A stretch of DNA of 5,101 bases, taken from the NCBI GenBank assembly GCA_009920225.1, contig RGAJ01000165.1:1-5101 (forward strand), in the 5' to 3' direction. This DNA comes from Paracoccaceae bacterium. Its GTDB lineage: Bacteria; Pseudomonadota; Alphaproteobacteria; Rhodobacterales; Rhodobacteraceae. Positions 1 through 4,397 of the stretch are shown one piece after another (position 1 is the stretch's first letter; every line of letters begins with the position of its first letter). A program made the translations under genes and the position numbers. Below the pieces are notes generated by a model. That model saw only the letters and a list, made by a program, of their open reading frames with translations, made no database searches and was not told the origin of the DNA.

Positions 1-380
1 CCGCGCACATAAATCTTTCGCATCGCGGGGGGATCCATCAACCCAGGCGCACGTGTTGCCAAGCGCAACATCGACGCCATCGACGTCAACGTATATTCGC
101 CAGATTTTTCCAAGAAAAGCCGCAGCTCATCACGCATGGGCGCCACATCCAAAACGCGAATGACCGAACGGATTTTGGAAATATCAAAATCACCGCGCCC
201 TGCCCCCCACACAACGCCCAAAACCTTGCGCGGGCCCAACGGCACCTCGACAAAGGCACCACGGAAACACCCGCCCTCGGGGGCCTTGTAATCCAAGGCG
301 CGGTCAATGGGTTGCGTTGTTAAAACACAAACCAATTCACCTGTATGAAAAAATTCTGCGTCTTGCACCTTTGGTTCCAT
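1..380 (-). CDS. priA: Primosomal protein N' (PriA helicase), N-terminal part, cut by window edge
   Basis: PriA is the 3'-to-5' DNA helicase that recognises stalled forks and D-loops and reloads the replisome. Only the first 126 residues are present; the gene continues past position 1. The translation matches the N-terminal 3'-end-binding domain of PriA: a strand with VCVLTTQPIDRALDY (about residues 17-31), then FVEVPLGPRKVLGVVW (about 43-58), followed by a helical part with LRLATRAPGLMDPP (105-118), which I recognise from rhodobacterial PriA proteins. The helicase motifs and zinc-binding cysteines would lie outside the window. The start is ATG at 380-378; it begins the conserved block at the expected distance, but no Shine-Dalgarno sequence precedes it. 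The gene is divergent from the transaldolase, with a 75-bp gap. Domain identity is from recalled family sequence; the full-length state of the gene cannot be judged. Confidence 0.9.
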   Translation of the reverse strand, partial: MEPKVQDAEFFHTGELVCVLTTQPIDRALDYKAPEGGCFRGAFVEVPLGPRKVLGVVWGAGRGDFDISKIRSVIRVLDVAPMRDELRLFLEKSGEYTLTSMASMLRLATRAPGLMDPPAMRKIYVR

Positions 381-388
381 CTGGGGGT

Positions 389-394
389 TTTATA
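389..394 (-). promoter_or_regulatory. Possible -10 element for priA (near-leaderless start)
   Basis: Reading the minus strand, TATAAA (5 of 6 to the sigma70 -10 consensus) lies 8 bp before the priA ATG. A transcript starting about 7 bp further would begin within two or three bases of the start codon, which would fit the missing Shine-Dalgarno. No good -35 is found at 16-18 bp spacing, so this is weakly supported. Confidence 0.2.
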
Positions 395-455
395 TGCGCT
401 TAACTTGGAGTAAAGCATCTGGGAACATTGGCCAACCCAACAAAGGATCAAAAAT

Positions 456-1109
456 ATGAAATTTTTTGTCGACACCGCAGAAATCGATCAAATCAAAGAA
501 TTGAACGATTTGGGCATGGTAGACGGTGTAACCACCAACCCATCGTTGATCATGAAATCAGGCCGCGACATCATCGAGGTGACGAAAGAAATCTGTTCGA
601 TCGTGTCTGGCCCCGTCAGCGCCGAAGTCACCGCGACGGATGCAGAAACCATGATCGCAGAAGGCCGCAAATTGGTGAAAATCGCCGACAACATCACAGT
701 CAAAGTCCCGCTGACATGGGATGGGTTGAAAGCCTGTAAAACACTGTCTGGCGAAGGTCACATGGTCAACGTCACACTTTGCTTTTCAACAAACCAGGCG
801 ATCTTGGCCGCAAAAGCCGGCGCAACATTCATTTCCCCCTTTGTTGGACGGTTGGATGACATCAACCTAGACGGCATGGATCTGATCGAGGATATTCGCA
901 TGGTCTATGACAACTATGGGTTTGAAACCCAAGTTCTGGCGGCCTCGATCCGTACAACAAACCACATCACCGATTGCGCACGCGTGGGTGCAGATGTGAT
1001 TACTGCGCCACCCGCTGTGATCAAAAGCATGATCAACCACCCGTTGACAGACAAAGGTCTGGCGGCATTCTTGGAAGACATCAAAAAAACAGGTCAGAAA
1101 ATTCTGTAA
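456..1109 (+). CDS. tal: Transaldolase, small TalC/FSA-type subfamily
   Basis: A 217-residue TIM-barrel aldolase of the short transaldolase/fructose-6-phosphate aldolase family (usual length about 215-220), a cytosolic enzyme. It should move a dihydroxyacetone unit between sugar phosphates in the non-oxidative pentose phosphate pathway. Visible are the N-terminal FFVDTAEI, the GVTTNPSLI motif (24-32), the Schiff-base lysine K83 in VKVPLT, and [10 protein letters not shown] (161-170). Aligned by eye to E. coli FsaA, Gln59 of the aldolase is replaced by Glu57 (SAEVTA) and Tyr131 by Phe129 (SPFVGR). Both are the transaldolase states, so transaldolase is favoured over fructose-6-phosphate aldolase, although automated annotation often uses the latter name. 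The start is supported by AAGGA at 443-447, 8 bp upstream. A second reading frame from 428 is a shadow. DUF484 follows after 50 bp with no terminator. Confidence 0.93.
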   Translation: MKFFVDTAEIDQIKELNDLGMVDGVTTNPSLIMKSGRDIIEVTKEICSIVSGPVSAEVTATDAETMIAEGRKLVKIADNITVKVPLTWDGLKACKTLSGEGHMVNVTLCFSTNQAILAAKAGATFISPFVGRLDDINLDGMDLIEDIRMVYDNYGFETQVLAASIRTTNHITDCARVGADVITAPPAVIKSMINHPLTDKGLAAFLEDIKKTGQKIL

Positions 1110-1128
1110 CCTGTGTTACAAAGACGCC

Positions 1129-1133
1129 GAGTC
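1129..1133. promoter_or_regulatory. GANTC (CcrM methylation / GcrA-type) site GAGTC
   Basis: GAGTC lies in the 50-bp gap between transaldolase and DUF484, 27 bp before the DUF484 start. It is one of only three GANTC sites that I found by reading the whole window. In alphaproteobacteria CcrM methylates the adenine of GANTC, and GcrA with sigma70 acts at promoters carrying such sites. That it lies in a promoter here is inference; the surrounding -35/-10 candidates (TTACAA at 1116-1121 and the A-rich stretch from about 1138) are weak. Confidence 0.4.
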
Positions 1134-1159
1134 AGTCAAAAAATTGGTAAACCAAAATC

Positions 1160-1855
1160 ATGGATTCAGTCATACGCGATAAAATATTGGCGCAGCCTGC
1201 CGTGATTTTGGATGATCAGGACGTCATGCGCGCCCTGATCGAAGCCAATGACCGTGCACTTGGGTCGAACATCGTTGATCTTCGCGGCGTTGCTATGAAG
1301 CGCCTCGAAGACCAACTTGACCGGTTAGAAGACACGCATCGGTCCGTGATTGCAGCGGCCTATGAAAACCTTGCGGGGACCAATCAAGTTCATCGCGCGG
1401 TGCTGGAATTACTGGCACCCACCGATTTCGATGAATTCCTAGGCGTGCTTGGCACCACGGTCGCAGATATCTTGCGGGTTGATTGTATCCGCATCGTCTT
1501 TGAAACCCGCAAGATTGACGAAAGTTCGGCGCGGGAATTGGCGGAACTGTCCGATCTTATCACCATTGTTATTCCCGATTTCGTCGATGTTTATTTGGCG
1601 CAAGGTCCGTCAAAAACTGCGTCAATCGCAACGCGCCCAATCCCGCGCGGGGCCGAACAAATCTATGGCAGTGCGGCAAGTGATCTGCACTCCGAAGCTT
1701 GCATCAAACTGGACATCGGTGCGGGGCATTTGCCTGCGATGCTCTGTCTGGGGTCATCGGACGCCCAGCATTTTGGCCCCCATCAAGGCACCGACCTTTT
1801 ATCGTTCTTTGCCGGTGTGTTTGAGCAATTGATGAAACGCTGGCTTGCCCAATGA
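1160..1855 (+). CDS. DUF484 family protein, GAF-like, coupled to xerC
   Basis: This 231-residue protein matches the DUF484 family, whose molecular function is not established. The N-terminal third is helical, with a likely coiled-coil stretch around residues 45-75 (LEDQLDRLEDTHRSV and following). The C-terminal part (about 80-230) looks like a degenerate GAF fold and ends in the family's recognisable block: LGSSDAQHFGPHQG (197-210), then TDLLSFFAGVFEQL. No transmembrane segment or signal peptide is seen, so it is probably cytosolic. Its TGA overlaps the xerC ATG as ATGA, which indicates translational coupling. DUF484 also sits next to xerC in gammaproteobacteria, so a shared role is plausible but only inferred. 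The ATG at 1160 has no clear Shine-Dalgarno; a small inverted repeat TTGGTAAACCAA (1144-1155) lies where one would be expected. Ligand and partner are unknown. Confidence 0.85.
   Translation: MDSVIRDKILAQPAVILDDQDVMRALIEANDRALGSNIVDLRGVAMKRLEDQLDRLEDTHRSVIAAAYENLAGTNQVHRAVLELLAPTDFDEFLGVLGTTVADILRVDCIRIVFETRKIDESSARELAELSDLITIVIPDFVDVYLAQGPSKTASIATRPIPRGAEQIYGSAASDLHSEACIKLDIGAGHLPAMLCLGSSDAQHFGPHQGTDLLSFFAGVFEQLMKRWLAQ
1163..1167. promoter_or_regulatory. GANTC (CcrM methylation / GcrA-type) site GATTC
   Basis: GATTC overlaps codons 2-3 of DUF484, 34 bp from the GAGTC at 1129 (start to start). The third GANTC in the window (GAATC, 3892-3896) is inside gcrA. The pairing of two such rare sites at the head of this unit is what makes them notable; function is inference. 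Confidence 0.35.
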
Positions 1856-2769
1856 TTTCTGCGGCCGTGACTTCGGCCATCGCAGAATGGCTTGATGTAA
1901 AATCCGCGGTCGATGATGCAAGCCCACAAACGATCCAAGCCTATCAATCGGATGTTCTGGAATTTGCAACCTTCATCACCGCCTATCATGGGGACGCCAC
2001 CGGCATTGGTCCGTTGACCCGCATCACCATCACCGACATGCGGGCATGGATGGCACAGATGCGCAACGATGGGCTGGGCGCGCGATCCTTGGCGCGCAAA
2101 CTGTCCTCTGTGAAATCCTTTTTCAAATGGCTTGCTAAACGCGAAGGGTTTGACCCCACGGTGGTTTTATCCACGAAATCCCCAAAATTCACCAAAAAGC
2201 TGCCCCGCCCGTTAAATGAGGCCGCCGCAAAGGATGTGATCGATCTGATTGATGCGCAATCCCCCACCCCGTGGATCAATGCGCGCGATACGGCTGTTGT
2301 AACCCTGCTTTACGGCTGTGGCCTGCGCATATCCGAGGCGCTTGGCCTGACAGGCCGCGATTTTCCGATTGCCGATGTTTTGCGCATTACTGGCAAAGGG
2401 GGCAAAACGCGGATTGTCCCTGTGATTGATGCGGCAAAAGACGCGGTTGAGACCTATGTTCGGCAATGCCCCTATGATGTGACAGATAACGGCCCCTTGT
2501 TTTATGGCACACGCGGCGGGCCATTGACGGCACGCACCATTCAAAAGCTGATGCAATCGGTGCGTATGCAACTGGGCCTTCCTGCAACAGTGACCCCCCA
2601 CGCCATGCGCCACAGCTTTGCCACCCATTTACTTTCGGCAGGCGGGGATTTGCGATCAATCCAAGAGCTCTTGGGGCATTCAAGCCTGTCCACCACCCAA
2701 GCCTATACAGGCGTCGACACCGCGCGTCTTTTGGACGTGTATCACCAAACCCACCCCAAAGCGAAATAG
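1852..2769 (+). CDS. xerC: Tyrosine recombinase XerC
   Basis: XerC acts with XerD at the dif site to resolve chromosome dimers before division. The 305 residues match the usual 295-315 length. The N-terminal SAM-like DNA-binding domain spans about residues 8-100 (with SPQTIQAYQSDVLEF and LARKLSSVKSFFKWL), and the catalytic domain about 120-300. All catalytic residues are visible: R159 in GCGLRISEAL, K182 in GKGGKTR, H250 and R253 in HAMRHSFATHL, H276 in LLGHSSLSTT, and nucleophile Y285 in TQAYTGVD. The gene is therefore intact. The ATG overlaps the DUF484 stop by 4 bp and lacks a strong Shine-Dalgarno, so translation probably depends on coupling. A standalone phage or integron integrase is unlikely, given the length, the absence of mobile-element context and the DUF484 partner. 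XerC rather than XerD is chosen on that neighbour. Confidence 0.92.
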   Translation: MISAAVTSAIAEWLDVKSAVDDASPQTIQAYQSDVLEFATFITAYHGDATGIGPLTRITITDMRAWMAQMRNDGLGARSLARKLSSVKSFFKWLAKREGFDPTVVLSTKSPKFTKKLPRPLNEAAAKDVIDLIDAQSPTPWINARDTAVVTLLYGCGLRISEALGLTGRDFPIADVLRITGKGGKTRIVPVIDAAKDAVETYVRQCPYDVTDNGPLFYGTRGGPLTARTIQKLMQSVRMQLGLPATVTPHAMRHSFATHLLSAGGDLRSIQELLGHSSLSTTQAYTGVDTARLLDVYHQTHPKAK

Positions 2770-2816
2770 TGCCATCAGTTGCTTGCAACTTTGGGGTATT
2801 TCGGCGAAAAGACACC

Positions 2817-3521
2817 ATGATCGATCAAAGCCGCGCCCTTTTTGTTCATTTTTTCACTGCCACGGGTGCGGTGTTTGCGATGCTGGCAATGCTTGCCGCT
2901 GCAGATGAACAATGGTCGATGATGTTTCTATGGTTGGTTGTTGCCTTTTTCGTTGATGGGATCGACGGCCCTTTGGCGCGCAAATATGACGTACGCACCA
3001 ATGCACCACGGTTCGACGGTGTGCTTTTGGACCTGATCATTGACTATTTGACTTATGTTTTCATCCCTGCCTTTGCGCTGTTCAAATCTGGGTTATTGCC
3101 TGGATGGACGGGATGGATTGCAATCATTATTATCACATTTGCCTCTGCAATGTATTTTTGCGACGGAAATATGAAAACCAAAGATTACAGTTTTCATGGG
3201 TTTCCCGGATGCTGGAATATGTTGGTGATCGTGCTTTTCGCCATCCAACCAAACTTTTGGATCATCTTGGGATTGGTCACGGTTCTGGCGGTTGCCATGT
3301 TCCTGCCCGTCAAGTTCATCCACCCTGTGCGCACGCAACGTTGGCGCACGGTGTCATTGCCCATCACCTTGGCATGGACCTTCTTTGCGGGTTGGGCGGC
3401 ATGGGTCGATTTCCATCCCGAAAGCTGGGCCCATTGGGGATTGGTGGTCACGTCGGTTTATTTGCTTTCTGCAGGTGTGATACAGCAAATCTTTCCGGGA
3501 AAAGACGGAACAGGCCTTTAA
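2817..3521 (+). CDS. pcs: Phosphatidylcholine synthase (CDP-alcohol phosphatidyltransferase)
   Basis: Pcs is an inner-membrane enzyme that joins choline directly to CDP-diacylglycerol, giving phosphatidylcholine and CMP. From the ATG at 2817 it has 234 residues (family about 235-245). The CDP-alcohol motif is present as D50-G51-x2-A54-R55-x12-G68-x3-D72-x3-D76. The x12 spacing, longer than the x8 of most CDP-alcohol transferases such as PssA or PgsA, is the hallmark of bacterial phosphatidylcholine synthases. About seven or eight hydrophobic helices are visible (roughly 13-29, 33-47, 70-90, 98-116, 133-163, 180-197, 205-222). A GTG at 2769 would extend the protein by 16 non-hydrophobic residues but lacks a binding site; the ATG follows a weak AAAAGA and starts at the conserved region. 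It lies 47 bp after xerC, probably co-transcribed. Choline would come from uptake; no transporter is in the window. Confidence 0.88.
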   Translation: MIDQSRALFVHFFTATGAVFAMLAMLAAADEQWSMMFLWLVVAFFVDGIDGPLARKYDVRTNAPRFDGVLLDLIIDYLTYVFIPAFALFKSGLLPGWTGWIAIIIITFASAMYFCDGNMKTKDYSFHGFPGCWNMLVIVLFAIQPNFWIILGLVTVLAVAMFLPVKFIHPVRTQRWRTVSLPITLAWTFFAGWAAWVDFHPESWAHWGLVVTSVYLLSAGVIQQIFPGKDGTGL

Positions 3522-3577
3522 TCTTGCGCAATTCACGCGTTTTGGTGGAATTTCATCCAAGTTTTTGGTTCTACCGC

Positions 3578-3605
3578 TTGTAACTCGTGCCTCAATCGGT
3601 AAAAT
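3578..3605 (+). promoter_or_regulatory. Candidate sigma70 promoter for gcrA
   Basis: TTGTAA (3578-3583; 4 of 6) and TAAAAT (3600-3605; 5 of 6) are separated by 16 bp in the pcs-gcrA gap. Transcription would start near 3612, giving a leader of about 55 bases. No GANTC and no TTAA-N7-TTAA CtrA box are present in this gap. Prediction by eye only. Confidence 0.35.
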
Positions 3606-3624
3606 GGGGGCTTATCAGATTTCC

Positions 3625-3651
3625 AAAGCGGTCGCCGATGGGCCGCTTTTT
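3625..3651 (+). terminator. Intrinsic-terminator-like hairpin just upstream of gcrA
   Basis: Arms AAAGCGGTC (3625-3633) and GGCCGCTTT (3641-3649) pair over 9 bp with one G-T wobble around a 7-base loop, and five T's (3647-3651) finish it. It may end the pcs transcript, or act as an attenuator in the gcrA leader, because it lies downstream of the best promoter candidate and only 15 bp before the gcrA ATG. Confidence 0.65.
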
Positions 3652-3655
3652 GCAT

Positions 3656-3659
3656 AGGA
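3656..3659 (+). promoter_or_regulatory. gcrA ribosome binding site inside a 10-bp palindrome
   Basis: AGGA lies 7 bp before the gcrA ATG, supporting that start. It is embedded in the perfect palindrome TAGGATCCTA (3655-3664), which could only form a tiny 3-bp hairpin, so sequestration is doubtful; a dimeric-protein site is possible but unproven. Confidence 0.6.
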
Positions 3660-3666
3660 TCCTACG

Positions 3667-4236
3667 ATGTCGTGGACTGACGAACGTGTTGAGTTGTTGA
3701 AAAAAATGTGGGGCGAAGGCCAATCCGCAAGCCAAATCGCAAAAGAATTGGGCGGCGTGACCCGCAACGCAGTGATCGGCAAGGTGCATCGTTTGGGTTT
3801 GTCGAACCGTGCAGCATCGACCACAACAGCGCCCAAGGCAGAGCCCAAGGCCAAAGCCGCGCCAAAGGCCGAACCAAAACCCACGCCCAAGGAATCCGTT
3901 GCCGCGAAACCGGTTGAGGCAACGGAACAACGCCCATCAAACGTGACCCCACTGCGTCGTCAAATCATCCCAGCGGGCCAACCGTTGCCACCGCAACCGT
4001 CCGCGAATGAAATCAGCCCCGAAGCCTTGGCGCGGGTCAATGAGATCGAGAAAAAAGCGAAAAAGCTGACCTTGCTTGAGCTGACCGAAAAGACTTGCAA
4101 ATGGCCAGTTGGCGATCCTGCAACGGATGATTTCTGGTTCTGTGGTCTTCCATCACAATCCGGCAAACCCTATTGCGAGGCGCATGTTGGCGTCGCCTTC
4201 CAACCGATGAATTCACGGCGTGACCGTCGTCGGTAA
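3667..4236 (+). CDS. gcrA: GcrA cell-cycle regulator (sigma70 co-regulator)
   Basis: GcrA is an alphaproteobacterial regulator that binds GANTC-containing promoters, preferring CcrM-methylated sites, and contacts domain 2 of sigma70 to stimulate open-complex formation. The 189-residue product begins with the canonical MSWTDERVELLKKMW and a helix-turn-helix (about 1-48) with SASQIAKELGGVTRNAVIGK and HRLGLS. Residues 50-90 form an Ala/Pro/Lys-rich flexible linker. The C-terminal sigma-interacting part (about 134-185) carries ELTEKTCKWPVGDP and C144, C159, C170 and H173, a C-x14-C-x10-C-x2-H arrangement that could bind a metal; this arrangement is seen here, but metal binding is inference. The protein appears intact. 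The start is supported by AGGA 7 bp upstream. It is monocistronic by appearance, with a hairpin before and a strong terminator after it. One GANTC (3892-3896) lies within the gene. Confidence 0.95.
   Translation: MSWTDERVELLKKMWGEGQSASQIAKELGGVTRNAVIGKVHRLGLSNRAASTTTAPKAEPKAKAAPKAEPKPTPKESVAAKPVEATEQRPSNVTPLRRQIIPAGQPLPPQPSANEISPEALARVNEIEKKAKKLTLLELTEKTCKWPVGDPATDDFWFCGLPSQSGKPYCEAHVGVAFQPMNSRRDRRR
3832..3894 (+). repeat. Imperfect repeats coding the Ala/Pro/Lys linker of GcrA
   Basis: Three degenerate copies of a unit like CCCAAGGCNRAGCC encode P-K-A-E-P / K-A-K-A-A / P-K-A-E-P-K-P-T-P-K (residues 56-76). This is low-complexity linker sequence, prone to length change by slippage, and resembles other basic Ala/Pro-rich bacterial tails. 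Confidence 0.6.
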
Positions 4237-4261
4237 ATCGGCACCCACATCGAAATACCTT

Positions 4262-4291
4262 AAAAAAGCCGCGCAATGTCGCGGCTTTTTT
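4262..4291 (+). terminator. Strong intrinsic terminator of gcrA
   Basis: A perfect 12-bp stem (six A's plus GCCGCG at 4262-4273, paired with CGCGGC plus six T's at 4280-4291) closes a 6-base loop CAATGT, 25 bp after the gcrA stop. The A-run and T-run make it symmetric, so it could also stop antisense transcription, although the next gene runs in the same direction. Confidence 0.92.
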
Positions 4292-4310
4292 GTGCCACCT
4301 GTGCAAAAAC

Positions 4311-4347
4311 GCGCAATCACTGTCAAAACCTGAACAGAGTGCGCAAT
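4311..4347. repeat. GCGCAAT direct repeats upstream of the pirin promoter
   Basis: GCGCAAT occurs at 4311-4317 and 4341-4347, exactly 30 bp (about three helical turns) apart; the second touches the -35 candidate. Between them CTGT and ACAG plus flanking GCGCA and TGCGC form an imperfect inverted repeat. Further copies are in the gcrA terminator (4271-4277) and just after pcs (3526-3532). An operator role is possible but weakly supported. Confidence 0.3.
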
Positions 4348-4375
4348 TGAAACCTTGCCCCGCACTCCCTATTCT
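4347..4375 (+). promoter_or_regulatory. Candidate sigma70 promoter of the pirin gene
   Basis: TTGAAA (4347-4352; 5 of 6) and TATTCT (4370-4375; 4 of 6) are spaced by the optimal 17 bp, between the gcrA terminator and the pirin start. Transcription would begin near 4382, leaving a leader of about 16 bases that contains the ribosome binding site. Confidence 0.5.
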
Positions 4376-4384
4376 TGTGTCAAA

Positions 4385-4390
4385 GAGGAG
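4385..4390 (+). promoter_or_regulatory. Pirin ribosome binding site that decides the start
   Basis: GAGGAG is only 1 bp from an in-frame ATG at 4392 but 7 bp from the next in-frame ATG at 4398. The latter spacing is the functional one, so 4398 is chosen. Confidence 0.75.
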
Positions 4391-4397
4391 CATGCCA

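Noticed and set aside
428..739. Overlapping open frame starting before the transaldolase
   Set aside because: Arg/His-rich translation with no family resemblance, in a shifted frame over a well-conserved gene; the start at 456 has the good binding site.
2167..2175. TTATCCACG, one mismatch from a DnaA box
   Set aside because: A single copy inside conserved xerC coding sequence, with no second box nearby and no AT-rich unwinding region; expected by chance.
1852..2769. Tyrosine recombinase as sign of a mobile element or integron
   Set aside because: Length, intact Xer motifs, coupling to DUF484 and absence of attachment repeats or cargo genes point to housekeeping XerC.
2769..2816. GTG start overlapping the xerC stop as an upstream start for pcs
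   Set aside because: It adds 16 residues with no likeness to the family N-terminus and no ribosome binding site; the ATG at 2817 fits the family length better, although coupling cannot be fully excluded.
3542..3567. Possible terminator TTGG...CCAA followed by a T-run after pcs
   Set aside because: The stem has two central mismatches and low GC; too weak compared with the hairpin at 3625-3651.
3560..3625. tRNA-like GGTTC stretch in the pcs-gcrA gap
   Set aside because: No acceptor stem, D-arm or anticodon arm can be folded around it.
3592..3952. Minus-strand open frames opposite gcrA (Gly/Arg-rich)
   Set aside because: They are antisense shadows of the Ala/Pro/Lys-coding linker; composition is an artefact and no start signal or homology is seen.
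4392..4397. ATG at 4392 as pirin start
   Set aside because: Only 1 bp separates it from GAGGAG, too close for initiation; the in-frame ATG at 4398 has ideal spacing.
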